DNA of 64,000 nucleotides from Diospyros lotus (GCF_014633365.1 NW_026267104.1:6012587-6076586), one strand, 5' to 3'. Numbered from the stretch's first letter, positions 9,999 through 22,386 are shown. The notes: a model not told the origin generated them from the letters alone. Program-made: numbers and translations.

Positions 9999-12858
9999 TT
10001 ATATTTTTATTATTATTGGTTTTATATTTGTTTATCAGATCGGGTGGTTTCCCCTCTCCTTGCCATAATTAAAGCTGTTAAAGCCTGTAAATTGGGGATT
10101 GTTCTAATGGGCTTGTACATGCATGGCTGTATAATAAGAACGTTTGTGTAAAATGAGATTATTAATTAAAGCAGATTATATTTATTCACTAATCCTGACA
10201 TTTCACACATTGATTACAGTGTGCACGATCACTCGTATTAATTCGACTGTTCATGAGCATTAAGAAATTCATGTAAGTTGTATAAAATATCAAGTTTAAG
10301 AGCAATAGGGTAATCTAATTCAAGTTTGAATAATTACTGCATAACTTCGCATGGAATGGCAATGAGGTTGATTCCATAAAGTGAAAGTTGCCTAGAGAGA
10401 TGTGTGCTACTTGATGGAGCAGGGGAGGTTTAGGCGTCAAACTTTATGTATCTGGAACCAAGTTCTCAGTACAAGATTAATTTGGTAGCTACTATTGGGT
10501 GACAGTGAATCTTTATGGGTTAGGTGAGTTCACACTTACCAAGTAAACGATCAGTGTTTTTAGTTGCTTCCAGTGCCTTATTCATGTTTCCCATACTGTT
10601 AAAAACTTATATCACTCCACAAAGTGATGAGGTATAAATTAGGATGAAAGATAGGAGATGGTAGAAAAGTCTTCTTGTGTCATGACCAGTGACATTTCCT
10701 TGGGGTTTTCATAGATTGATTTTCTCACCAATTGCCTCAGCAGTTGGGTATCTCTATTAAGACATAGGTCTCAGAAATCATTGTCGATGATTCCTGGATA
10801 TGACCAGAGACAACTTCATTACCATGTTTGAAAATTATTCAAGCCCAAATGCCTAGTCTTCTTAGGGTTGGGTGTAAGAATGAATTGAGGTGGTTGGCAA
10901 CCTCAAATGGAATTTTTTCTATTCGTTCTGCCTTTGCAGGGTCTTCTGATGCAGTGTCCATGTATTTCTTGGTATCGTTTGGTATGGCATAGTTCAAGTA
11001 TTCCTTCATATATGTTTATTTTTTGGATAATGATTGAACATTGGTTATACTTTTGATCATATTAATCATTATTTATATTTTTTAAATAGATACTTTCTTT
11101 ACAAGATTGACGTAACAAAACGACACTGTCATATTTTCTTTTACTACTTATATTCTTGTCAAGTGTTGTCTTTCTTTTATCATTCAAAGAAATTTGAATG
11201 GCATTGGCGTCGATGGGAAAGGGGAGTACTATGGGCAATAACAACGTGGAGTGGTAAAAGCCCTTAGCAAGTTAACCATTTGGTTTTACAGGCTATGGTT
11301 TATATTCTATGAAAAGAGCACAACAATAGATGTTTTAAGAAGCAAAAGCGATCCGTGTCCCAATTGGCACAACAAATTTTGTGTATTGTCTGGACAAAGT
11401 TAGTTACCATTTTCTTTTCTCATACTTTGTAGAACCGTGCTTTGCAACATTTTTGGCAACTCTTGGCTAACCAATATTCTTCTACTCTACTAAGTTGAAT
11501 TACTTAGTAACTGGTGATTGACATTACTAATGTCAACTTTCACGTAAAATAATAGTTGATTCATGAGTATATTGTTGACACTCTAAGCCATTACCTAGGA
11601 AGTAGCCAATATTTTCATCACAAATATTGTCGTCCATGCAAATATACTAATCTAATGCTTAGGGAAGTTCCATGACTTGACAACTTATACTTTGAATGAG
11701 CTCTCTTTAAATTTTTCTAAGTAAATAATCAAGTGTTAACATCATAAATGTAAACATTCATGTTATAAGCCTTCAAGTAAGAAGATTTGTTAACATGAGT
11801 TCGAGAGTTCGCATTTCAATGAATTTTTTTTACAAACTTTTTCTGCTAGTTGTATATAGTTTATTTTTTTTAATTTAAATGAGTGTTTTTTCATTTTAAA
11901 ATTATAGACGTCTTTTGGTTTTCACAATAAAATTCTTATTTACAATTGACTCAAATTAATTAATGCAATTTTTAAACAATTAATCAATGCAATTTTTTAA
12001 CCATGTCTTTGGGGCTGCACCATAAGCATTTGATCATCATAGCTGCCCCCACGGGGAAATGTCATAAAAACTGCATAAACAGGTAACTTTTATATATATA
12101 TGTATATGTATGCCACGGCTCATGTTTGGGAATTTCTTATTGTAGGGTTCTTTTTCTTTAGAGGGGTGTTGCCCGATTAATTGTAGCTTATTAATTGCTG
12201 CTTAAATTATATATTATATATCAGTAAGTTAATTGATTGTTGAGGCCTTGACTTCAGCTCCTTCACTTTCAAGGCTTGACTGGGCTAACTAACCTGGGCT
12301 TGAGGACCTGCCCAGTATATCGGGCTTAATGTTATTTGCAATAAGATGCATCATTCATTATATAGTGACTATGTATTGAAAAAAGATACCCCTATTGAAG
12401 TAGTTCATATATAGTTGCAAAACTGCCCTTAGTCACATCATTCTAATCATCTTTATTATCAAAATTCTAGGCTAAAATTATATGGCTAGGCCGGAATGCA
12501 ATTTTTTTTTATATAAATTACATGGAATGCTTGATTAATTAAGAAAAAAAATTTAAGAATATAATATAGAGGCTCATATGTAGTGATTAATTAATTATAC
12601 ATGTCCACAATTATAGCAAAACACAAGAAATCATACGAGTCGCGATTGATATAACATCACACTGCTACCAAGATTAATTAATTATTATATATCCCAACAA
12701 GAAGAGCTAATTAATTAATATTTCCACACACTCTCTTTCTGCCCATAATTAATTGATGGAAGAGAAGCCCATAATTAAAAAGTTATTAGATGACTTGTCC
12801 TCCCCCTAATTAAGTAGAACACTAACAATGATGGCGGCTGTAGGCAGAGGCAGATCGA
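9999..12858. other. Intergenic DNA without a recognised gene
   Basis: AT-rich. Short ORFs (for example about 11034-11267) have no family features. Nothing convincing was seen; 10400-10900 reads like old repeat DNA. Confidence 0.5.
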
Positions 12859-13110
12859 TTAGTGACTGGAAACCTCCAAGAAGCAAAGATTTTGCAGCAG
12901 AACTGAGGCTGATGATGAAGAGCAAGCACCCGATGATGTTTCCTTGGACTCGTCGTCCCCGGTTCCTTCTTCATAGATCGTTTCGAGGGTTATTCGGATT
13001 TGTAGCCGTCGAGGGGCCGCCGGGAAGCGAGGCGGGGCAACCGCGGAGAACGGACTTCTGAGTGAGGCAGCGGCGGCGTTTGGTTCGCCGGCAATGTGAA
13101 CAGCTGCCAT
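12859..13110 (-). CDS. Small VAP/LETIxEE protein, function unknown
   Basis: Minus-strand ORF of 83 residues from the ATG at 13110: MAAVHIAGEPNAAAAS, then AVAPPRFPAAPRRLQ and LETIYEE, followed by an acidic and Ser-rich stretch (GDDESKETSS, then Ser/Ala) and the end LQNLCFLEVSSH. The AP-x15-LETIxEE arrangement matches the other small genes here. A TATA box (CTATATATATGG, 13198-13209 on the plus strand) lies about 90 bp upstream, with a CT-rich leader. An overlapping plus-strand ORF (12828-13061, 77 aa) exists but has no family motif. The next longer in-frame start would be a GTG at 13134, so the ATG is preferred. It faces the 9708 gene convergently across about 2.9 kb. Confidence 0.6.
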   Translation of the reverse strand: MAAVHIAGEPNAAAASLRSPFSAVAPPRFPAAPRRLQIRITLETIYEEGTGDDESKETSSGACSSSSASVLLQNLCFLEVSSH

Positions 13111-13197
13111 TTTTCCTGAGAATTTGGCTGCCACCCAGAGAGAGAGAGAGTAAAAAAGCTAGAGGGGTTTGCCGACAGATCATGCTGTGCATGCTCC

Positions 13198-13209
13198 ATA
13201 TATATAGTA
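13198..13209 (-). promoter_or_regulatory. TATA box of the minus-strand small gene
   Basis: The minus strand reads ACTATATATATGGAG about 90 bp before the start at 13110. A (CT)n stretch (13136-13150) lies in the predicted leader. Confidence 0.5.
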
Positions 13210-13259
13210 TGAAATTCAACCCCACGGTTTTCTTTTTTTTTTATGTTTTACCCCAATGT

Positions 13260-15216
13260 TAAGCTGTATATGTAGAGATAAAGAGTATGTAATGGGATGT
13301 GGGTGATTATTTTTTAAGGTGAGTCCGCACAAATGCTTTTGTATGCTTATGGGATGTCGACGATTTGTAAATTATTATTTTTATTAAATAATTCTATTAC
13401 ATGTTTGAAAGGTACTGATGCCAAGAAATAATGGTCCTTATTTTTTCTATGATAAAAATAATTTATATAATATTATAGTTGATGTAGACATGGATTGCCT
13501 GCCTGGATACTCTCTTGCATAAAGTGTATCTGTGCAGGTCCCTCCAGCATGGAGAGATGAGACAGTGCCTCAGGAAAGGGAAGGACCAAATTGTTGGAAA
13601 AGTCATGAGAGTCTCTCGTAGACCCTTCTCTAGGGTATTTTTTATGAAAGAGATGCGTAAATATACCTCCGTGATCTTTTCCAAAAGTTGTGTAACAAAT
13701 TATGTTTTTGTTGAATTGATGCTAATCCCAAAATATCAGGGGATAGTTATCACTTCCCCCTCTCAACTTAGTTATAAACAGAGGAGAGTCCATCTTAGGT
13801 AACACTTCAACTCTTCTAAGAGCTCTGGAATCTTGTCTGAGAATTTAACGTAGTCATCAGAATTTTTTTTTTTTTTTTTTTGCAGAATCCTTGCAGCTTT
13901 GAGATGAATTCGTTGGCAAATAAATTCATTATTGTGTTCAAACAATAACACAACAATTGATGTTATCTAGGGATATCAATCAAAAAGCCAAATGCATTCA
14001 TCATACTAAATTTCAAAATGATTTGCACAAGATTACAAACAGTTGGTAATAGGCAAAGCGAAAGACAAAATGTTAACAGTCCTTCGAACCTTGTAAAACG
14101 GTGGGAAACTCTCGGCAAAGGCTCTTGGGGCCTCTGGGATTGTACTATAGATTGTCCTTCTATGCTAGTATGAAGCCCTTCAAAAACAACACGAGGAGAG
14201 CAATAAGGTTCTCCAAGAAATTATGGTTTTCTTGTAGAATGTCATACCTCACGCCTCACTACCATCAACTTTGCAAAATTATGTAAAAATGGGCAAAATG
14301 ACTTAGCACATGAGACCTAGTAAAAGATTCTAAGAGAAGGTTTTTGAGATAACCAACCAAATGATCCACCCATCCCATAAGTCTATTGGGAGAGGGGTGT
14401 TGAAGAGACTCTCTAGACCCAATCCAATAGCTAAAGAGGGACCTAGTTCGGCAAGTAGGGGTTGGTGTAGGCATAGGCCATGATGAAACTAGGAACGCAC
14501 ATCCACGTAAGACATATACTACATACGAAGTAGTAAAGTATAAATGTAGGAGAAGAACTCGGTGTCTTTTCAAAAAAACCAACCCAAAAAAGAATTGGAG
14601 ACTGAAAATAAGATTGTTTTTAGCGCACGAGAGACAACTAATATGAAGAAGATAATCAATCAAGTATTAAAGCAAAAGAAGCTAGTGCCAATAAAAGATG
14701 ACCAGTAAAGGAGGAAGATCCCATTCACTCTTGTGATCATGGAAAAGCCTTTCCCCCTGCTCATCATTAGAAGATGAGGCATCAAAGAAGAAAATTCGGA
14801 GGACTCTGAAGGAACACCTCTTGCATGGATCCTCAATGGGTTCCAAAAAGAGTTTTCCCTCTTCTTTGCTCGAGAAGAGTTGCAGAGTTGCCCTTTTAGA
14901 CTGGAAGGCTAACTAGGAAAGTAGCTCCCTTATGAAAAAAATCAGAAGGTTTTAGTAGCTACACAATTGAAAGCCCCCATTTAGTTGAAGCTATGTTCTC
15001 GAAGGTTAACACCTCATGAAGTTGGAAGGGAATTTATGGGACTAACTAGAGAAGGCATTATAAGATAGGCATTTGAACTAATAGCACGTGCGAACATCTT
15101 GAGAGAAGGCATTTGAACTATTTGCGTTTCTCGCTCTTCGTCCCAACACCATTGTGGAGGTGTGTACCAACCCGTTGGTGGCTTCACTATGAACCAACTA
15201 GCCTTGAAATTATCAA
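13260..15216. other. Intergenic, old repeat DNA interrupted by the hAT element
   Basis: No intact gene. A 20-bp poly-T run lies at about 13862-13882. The text from 13500 to 15216 and its continuation after the hAT element (18440-19400) have similar composition, with recurring AGAGAAGG/TTGGAAG motifs, and look like one older degenerate element into which the hAT element inserted. The family is not recognised. Confidence 0.45.
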
Positions 15217-15224
15217 CCTTACTT
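15217..15224. repeat. hAT target-site duplication, left
   Basis: CCTTACTT, identical to 18432-18439. Confidence 0.9.
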
Positions 15225-15356
15225 TAGACATGGCCACGGTTCATGAACCGCCGGTTCCGGTTCATGAACCGTCGGTTCCGGTTCAAGAAATCTTTGAACC
15301 TGAACCGAACCGCCCAAGGGCGGTTTGGGACGGTTCGGTTCCGGTTCCGGTTTGTG

Positions 15357-15420
15357 CCGGTTCGGTCAACGGTTTGGACCGGTTCGGTCAACGGTTTGAG
15401 CCGGTTCGGTCAACGGTTCC
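15357..15420. repeat. 22-bp subterminal tandem repeat, three copies
   Basis: Units start at 15357, 15379 and 15401 with CCGGTTCGGTCAACGGTTTG; the last is slightly truncated. They lie within a wider zone (15238-15435) rich in GGTTCCGGTTC on both strands. Confidence 0.88.
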
Positions 15421-15798
15421 AGTTCCGGTTCAAACCGAATTTTTTTAATTTTTTTTAAATATTGTTGTATTCAATTTTGGTCCTTGTTCCGTTGTTCGGT
15501 TCGGTTTGGTTTCGATTTTTAATTGTTAAATGTAATTGTAAATATAAATATTCTCAACCATATTTTTAATAAAAAAACACTACTAAAAATTGAAGAAATA
15601 TAAGTAATAATTTCATTAAAAATAATTAAAACAACTAAACAAGTATGTAATACAAGTAATTAATTTTTACAAATGTGAAAAATAAAAAATAAAAAATAGA
15701 ATTAGACTTAATTTCATTAAAAAATAATTACAACAAAAATGTAATACAAGTAATTAATTTTTATAAATGTGAAAAAAAATAAAATATGGACTTGGATC

Positions 15799-17910
15799 CT
15801 ACGCATCTTCATTGGAGTCGGAAGTCGCCGTTGTTGAACCATCATTAACCCATTCGTCAGATGATGATGAATGGATAAGTTCTTCTTGACGTCGCATGTT
15901 AGCTCTTTCCCAATCATCGAGGCAAACTTGAGCTTCCAATGATTCTGGAGCCAATCTTGATCTTCTTTCGTCCAAAATGTTGCCTCCACTACTGAATGTT
16001 TGTTCAACGGCTACAGTTGAAGCTGGAACTGCAAGAAGTTGACTTGCAATAATTGCAAGAGTTGGAAATGTCTCCTTGTGCCTTTTCCACCACTCCAAAA
16101 TTTCAAAATTTAAACCTGTATCATCACCAAACTCAAAAACTGTGGTTAGATAAGTTTCGAGCTCCGAATGTGAGCTCGATCTAGGTTTTTTCCTCCTTTG
16201 ATCTAAAAATTTATGACCCCATTTCATTGGTTGGGAAGAAGAGGAATGCGGAGCCATGGATGGAAATGATTCTTCACTACTAGGAGCAATAACATATGCT
16301 TCATATAATTGATTGCATAAAGTTCTAACCTTAGAAATTATAATATTCACATCAATTTCTTCATTATTTTCTAATCCTAACAACGAATAATAGTTAGACA
16401 AACACTCAATTAAACCATCAAATTTACACCTAGGATCAAATACCATAGTAACAAGAAAAATTTCAGGAATAAATTGATAATAACGTAACCATTTTTCTCT
16501 CATTTCTAAAACAGCATGACAAATTTCTTCAACATTAATTCCTTCCATTAATACACCGGCCACATTCATTGCTTCTATTAAAAATTGATGTGAAGTTGGT
16601 TTATAAACACTACTAAGTGTATGAGTAGCATCATTAAAAATTCGTAAAATATTCAAAATTGAACTACAAACATTCCACATAGTTGGAAAAATAGGATATT
16701 GTGGAATATAATTTGCTGCAAAAGAACACAATAAATCTTTATATTCAAAAGATTGATTAAGTAATTTAAAAGTTGAGTTCCAACGAGTAGGGACATCTTT
16801 TGAAAAACGTTTTGGGGTTTGACCATTGGAGGTGCAAAAATGTGCCCATGCTTTTGCAGTTCGAGGGTGTACCCAAATATAAGAAATAACATTTCTAATT
16901 GGATCTAAATAAGAATTAAGTGACTTAATACCATCTTGAACACATAAATTTAAAACATGACATGCACATCTAACATGAAAAAATCTTCCACCAAAATTTG
17001 GTTGGCAAATTCTTTTCAATTCATTAATAGAAGCAGTATTAGCCGATGCATTATCAAAAGAAATTGAAAAAATTCTATTAACTAATCTATATTCTTGTAA
17101 AATTTGTTGAATTAATCTACAAATATTTTCAGCATTATGACTTTCATCAAAACATCAATACGCAAGAATTCTTTTTTGTAAAACATAATTTTCATCAACC
17201 CAATGACAAGTAATACCCATATATGAATGAGTTTGCCAATGATCACTCCAAATATCACTACAAATAGAAACATTAATATTATTGTTTTGAAAATATGTTA
17301 TCAATTCAATTTTTGAGTTTTTAAACAATTTTAACAAATTCCTTTTCAAAGTATTTCTAGGAATTGATTTAAAACTAGGATTAACAAAGTTTTGACAAAA
17401 TCGAGTAAAACCTAATTTTTCACCAAAACTAAAAGATAAATGATCAATTGCTACCATTTCAGCTAAACCAGACCTACAATTAGCTTCATTATAATGAAAT
17501 AATTGAGGAGAGTTTGAAGAGGTAGCAAACCCGGATATTTGTGTTTGATCGCGGCTCAATCCAACCTTGAGCGGGTGCTTTGTTTGCAAATGTCGGGCGA
17601 AAGTACCATATCCACCTTCTTGCTTGAATTTGTATACCTGATTACAATAATTACAAGATACATCAAATTTACCATCTCCTTTTGGTGTTTTCTTGAAATG
17701 AATATTAAAAATATCAGAAGTAGAAATTTTTCCACCTCCCTTTTGTTGAGTTTCACTCTCTTGTGTTTGAAAATTTTGAGCTTCAAACTCAACATTTTCA
17801 ACATTTTCAAAATTTCTACCTTCACTTGCCACTTTTTTGAAAAAAGTATGATAATAAAAAAATATAATAATGATAAAATAATATAGTAACAAGTAATAAA
17901 TAATTAACAA
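15799..17910 (-). pseudogene. hAT transposase with one in-frame stop codon
   Basis: The N-terminal part (17910 to 17158) has a BED-type zinc finger (CNYCNQVYKF... HLQTKH; C-x2-C then H-x4-H) and the DIWSDHWQTHSYMGITCHW region typical of hAT transposases. The frame is then interrupted by a single TGA at 17155-17157 (after RILAY). The same frame continues through SHNAENIC and ISFDNASAN into the 406-codon part with HVRCACHVLNLCVQDGI and the C-terminal dimerisation region (LLAVPASTVAVEQTFSSGG, then ILDERRSRL). There is no frameshift; family comparison suggests an Arg codon, so a CGA to TGA change fits. The first 25 or so residues of the long ORF are very AT-rich and may be intron, with the true exon starting near 17833. 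The element may be mobile only in trans. Confidence 0.85.
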
Positions 17911-18121
17911 TATAATTGAATAAATTGATAAATAACAAAATGAGAAGATTGAAGAAATTGAAATTAAAATATTAAATGAGAGACAAAATTGAGAGAATAA
18001 TAGCTTGAGACTTGAGAGAGAGAGAGAGAGAAAGTGTGAAAAATGAGTGGGGGAGGGAAGGGTATATATAGATAGGAATTATAAAATTTAAAAAAAAAAA
18101 AAAGTTGGCTGGGGTGGGGGC

Positions 18122-18260
18122 CAACGGTCCAATTTTGGACCGTTGAGGGGGGAAGGGGGGGGCCAACGGTCCAAAATTGGACCGTTGGGGGAGGGGGGGG
18201 GCACGGCCGCACGGGGGAGGGGGGGACCGTTGGGGGAGGGAGGGGGGGGCACGGCCGGTT
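18122..18260. repeat. Palindromes alternating with G-tracts in the hAT right subterminal zone
   Basis: Two perfect-arm 24-bp palindromes (CAACGGTCC...GGACCGTTG at 18122-18145 and 18164-18187) are separated and followed by runs of 5-9 G, with further partial units to about 18260. The plus strand could form G-quadruplexes and the palindromes hairpins. Confidence 0.85.
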
Positions 18261-18439
18261 CCGCGGAACCGGAATCGGCGGTTCCGATTTTCCGGAACCT
18301 TGAACTAGAACCGGACCGAATTTCGCCGGTTCGGTCCGGTTCCGATTCCGGTTCGGCCGGTTCCGGGTCCGGTTCCGGTCGGTCCGGTTCCGGTTCGAAC
18401 CGCCGGTCCGGTTCAATTTTGGCCATGTCTACCTTACTT

Positions 18440-19410
18440 TGAAGATAGGTAAATAAGTTCTCGATCCCCAGTGACTTTTGAAGGATGAAAAACTAAATCC
18501 TATGGTCTATCCCTCTCACTCGATAAAAGCAATTGAATAACTCAGGAATTAATGGGCATCACATCTCTCTAATGACATACGATTGAGAATACCACCAGTT
18601 GGCTTATCCGATAAGGTAAAAATGCATTGGGTCCAAACAACTCTCCCTTAAGAAGTTCACCCCAAACTTGAGAAGGCAAAACTAAAGACCGAATGCCAAC
18701 AAAGCTCGTGGACTCCTATGCAGTCTTCGTTAATGTAAGCAGTACATGTATCACCCTCGCAAGAAGTCTTATTTCATAATTCTTTAAAAAAGGATAAAAA
18801 CACACGAACCCTCACAAGATTTGCCACTAAAAATCAGGACCTACTACCTAGGATAATTTTTATTTCCTCAAGAGTAGAAGGTCTCTGTGTTTGCTACATT
18901 CTATCCATCACTAAATTCTCTTAAGTATAAAACTTGGAGAAACTTACAAAAGAATTTAGAAAGAAAGAACGAGAGAGTTTATGGGAGACTTGGATGTGAT
19001 TGAAAAAGTCTCTAAGAGACCAAGTGACCAATCAAGAAAGTTTACGAGGAATTTGTGGGGGAGTAAGAAAGTCTTCCAAGGGTAGAGAAATCTTAAGAAT
19101 CTTTGAAAGATTTTGACTTGTGATGAAAATGAAAATAACTAAGGCCCATTTTATAGAGAAAGGCCCCCAAAGATGAAATGCCAAGAGTCGCAAAAGAGTA
19201 ATTCAGATCATCTTATGAGGAACCTCTGGGAGACTATAGCTATGGGATCACCCCAGAAGAAAGGAAACAAAACCTATGTGATAGTTTTGACCCTAGATGA
19301 ATTAACTCACACAAAGGTTAAAAAAGTTCATGAGGAAAGTCTTGACCGTGTGCATCTCGGAGAGTCTATAAGAAAAGGGTAATTTCGACAAAAAATAATA
19401 CTTTTCCATA
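18440..19410. other. Continuation of degenerate repeat DNA
   Basis: No gene was seen. See the note for 13260-15216; this appears to be the other half of the region split by the hAT insertion. Confidence 0.45.
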
Positions 19411-19411
19411 A

Positions 19412-19990
19412 AATTAAGAAAATTCTATTTGTAACCAACTATTTTACTCTTCACAATCACTTTCTATAATTCTGTAATTATTTTTCAAAAATACCCTTGT
19501 ACACAACCATCCACTTGCATCGCTCATCACGCATCATCGTTGGCAGCCCAAGCTCCAATCGATTGCTGCCATCAGCTTCCATCTCCCGCCCATCATCACA
19601 CCCACTCTCTCTCTCTCCCTCGTCGGCATCTCCCACCAAACCTATTGTACTTTCTCTCTTTCCCCCTCTCCTGCGGCATTCCTCGTGGTTGCTATCATCT
19701 CACCTGAACCCAGAAGGAACGCCTCAAGGATGGTGGGCGCAAGGAACACAAACAAGAGAGAGAGAGAGGGGGAAATTGGGTGTGATGATATGTGAGAAGT
19801 GGGAGTTGATGGCGGCCGTGTTCGTTGCGACCACCGATGGGAGCTTGGGCAACCAATGAGAACGCAGTCATGAGAGATTGGGCTGCCGTCAATGATGGGT
19901 GACTGCAAGTAAGAGTAAAAATAATTTTTTATCAAAATGTGAGTGTAGAGAACAAAAGAATTGGTTGCATATAAAATTTTGCTTAAAATT
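19412..19990. mobile_element. Foldback-type element with long imperfect inverted repeats
   Basis: The outer parts pair as an imperfect inverted repeat: TTGTAACCAACTATTTTACTC on the left matches the reverse complement of the right end (TGCAACCAATTCTTTTGTTC). Inside, CATCATCACACCCACTCTC and GGCAGCCCAAGCTCCAATCG on the left pair with GGGTGTGATGAT and GAGCTTGGGC on the right. The whole 0.58 kb could fold on itself. The ends read TTAAGAAAATT / AATTTTGCTTAA; the target duplication is unclear. It is non-coding. Confidence 0.6.
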
Positions 19991-20292
19991 ATTTTAAATT
20001 CTATAAATATTCTGTTTTAATATCGTCATGTTTAATTGGACATTAATTTGGAGCCCTTGAGTCGCTCTCAATCAAGCAGCCGCCTGCCTGCCAGGGACAT
20101 TCACTTTTTTCTCATGGTGGGAGCTACAAACTGAAAATGATATTGTTCTTACATAATTTTTAAATAAAAAAATACTATTTAAATACGGCAGTTTAACTTA
20201 ATATTTTTTTTTTCTTCACAATGCATGAATATAAATAAGTTACAAATATATATATAATTCTTTATCAAAATCTTATTATATAAAAATTTTAT

Positions 20293-20304
20293 TTCTATAT
20301 ATAT

Positions 20305-20344
<40 letters not shown>

Positions 20345-20345
20345 G
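20293..20345. repeat. (TA)n(GA)n microsatellite
   Basis: TATATATATA followed by an interrupted (AG) tract of about 40 bp. Confidence 0.95.
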
Positions 20346-21205
20346 GAATCATCATACATAGAAGTAGAAGAGACAAAGGATTGCTTTATTTGTTTAAAAA
20401 GTCAAGACTTGGAAGAGGTGAGGATACCTTTTTGCTTTAATTTCTTGCCCTCCCTTGCACGGCAAATTTGTCTAATTATTTATAATGTGACAGCTTATAT
20501 AGCCGATAAGGATAACAATGGATGTCTCAAGAAGCCGCCAGTACCATTACCGGTGGTGTCCAAAATGATGAGTACTGTACAGTAGTAATCAGTACTGTCT
20601 GCCGCCGGTGGCGCAAGTGCTAGGATGCATGTACATGCATGCATGGATGATGCCTCGATCAATAAGTTTTCCAGTGTGCTTCCCTACTAACTAGTTATAT
20701 ACCGAAGACGAAGCTTAACTAAGCGAATCTGCTCTGTATGCACAAGGGAAGAAAGAAGAAGCTGATGTGCATGTGCATGCATTTCATCGTACTCAACAAA
20801 ATACCAACTTTTTTCCAATATTAATCATATATACTTGTACAGATCAGTCAGTCCAATTTTAGTTTATTAATTATTTTTAAAGTTACAAATTAAATAAGTA
20901 CTCAAGCAAAATTCATAAACAATAAGTCAAGCCAAATTCATAAAATTTTATGGCTTATATATCATTTGTAAAGACGTTGTAATTCACATGATATTTAAGT
21001 GTTAATTTTTTTACCAGTTTTTCTTAGTATTTCTATCTCTTAATGTTAGATCAATACTTAATTTGTTTCATTCTAACCATTCTCTTTAGAACTTAAACCT
21101 CTCCATTCTCTCACCAATTTGTCTTAACTCTTAATATTTTTATCTTTTAATGTTAGATCAATATTTTTATCATTCTAATTAACCACTCTCTTTAGTACGT
21201 ACTTG

Positions 21206-21257
<52 letters not shown>

Positions 21258-21838
21258 CTCTCCTAACATAATTAGATTATCTTAATTAATTAATCCAATA
21301 TATATCTCACGTTAATAGAAACCGTTCTGTCCTTATTACATCCAATTGCAGGATCTGTCAGTATTGCATTCAATTGGAGGGAGATGCGAACAAGCTTGTT
21401 ACTGCTCTTCCCCCTACCAGTGCTTATCCAAGGTCACTGTAGCTGTATACTCTATCCCTGAAGGAGACTGGTGAGACAAAAAGTGGAAAGACTTTCAACA
21501 AACAACCAAAAGTCATGGACTCACACATTTCACTACATTGCTTTGCCCATGAGGCCTGAACCCTGTGACTGTTCCATGCCATGCGCAAGACGTAAGCATA
21601 TATATAGGTTTATTAATTATTGATGTAGTATTTGTGATAATTATAATCTAAAATTTAAATTTAATCATTATTGAAAATTAAAATATATCTACAATTGAAT
21701 ATTTATTTTCTTCAAGGCTCAACATGATTTATCTTCTTCATTGCTCATCTTCTTATTAGAATGTGAATTTATTAAAAAAAAAAATTATGTACATTTATAG
21801 ATAAGTGATAGATTTATAAATATGTATCTATTATTTTG
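20346..21838. other. Intergenic DNA
   Basis: No gene was seen. It contains RY-type CATGCATG clusters near 20627-20645 and 20768-20783, and a (CT)n(TA)n microsatellite at 21208-21258. The segment 21350-21600 is less AT-rich, but no open frame or family was recognised. Confidence 0.5.
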
Positions 21839-21990
21839 AAATTATTGTAATAATATCATCATAGTAATGTTTTGTTCTTTTTATCTGTAATTTTTTTTTA
21901 TTTAAATTTTTTTACATAAATCTTTTATGTTCATTTATGTATTTGATTATGATTTGTTATCAATCATAAATCCTTACAAACTAGCATTAA
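21839..21990 (+). repeat. Copia-like LTR tail, copy 1
   Basis: AGTAATGTTTTGTTCTTTTT ... CATAAATCTTTTATG ... ATCAATCATAAATCC resembles the R/U5 end of plant copia LTRs. A related copy lies in the same orientation at 24826-24990, about 3 kb away, which could be the 5' and 3' LTR ends of one decayed element now carrying nested insertions. Confidence 0.4.
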
Positions 21991-22386
21991 AGTTGTTGGA
22001 TCAAATCATTAACTTTTGGTAGATCTCAGACCTCGGACCTGCAATCCTTCATCATCTTCTACAACTGGGGTTTCTAACCACCGTCGCCTCTGCTTCATCG
22101 CCGCTGATCGTTGTTAGTTTCCTGAGCTCCGTGGCCGCCGACTGTCGTCAGTTTCTTTTGTAGTCACTGTCAACTACATCGTGGCTGCCTATTCCTGTGG
22201 CTTCCCCAACCGTTGACTCTGTCACTGCAACTTGTTGTAGCTATCGATCCATCATCGTTGTCGATTCATTTTTGTCTTTAACCGTCGGCGACCGCTTCTT
22301 CAACTTCCCGTTTGCCTTCATCTTCATTGGCCAACTATCGGCCTTCTCCGATCACCTTCTGCCACCATGCCATTGACGATGACCCC

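Larger units (their letters stand above)
15225..18431 (-). mobile_element. Full-length hAT DNA transposon (3,207 bp)
   Basis: The terminal inverted repeat TAGACATGGCCA is perfect at both ends, and an 8-bp target duplication CCTTACTT flanks it at 15217-15224 and 18432-18439. Both are diagnostic of hAT. The transposase is on the minus strand (15799-17910). Both subterminal zones are dense in CCGGTTC-type repeats, the presumed transposase binding sites. The right subterminal and promoter zone also has hairpins and G-tracts (18122-18260). The perfect TSD and TIR indicate a young insertion. Confidence 0.93.

Noticed and set aside
12828..13061. Plus-strand 77-aa ORF
   Set aside because: Overlaps the minus-strand gene. 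It lacks the family motif and a clear TATA box.
14265..14663. 132-codon minus-strand ORF
   Set aside because: No recognisable domain, lies in degenerate repeat DNA, no promoter or splice support.
18088..18442. Pro/Arg-rich ORFs on both strands
   Set aside because: Fall in the GC-rich subterminal repeats of the hAT element.
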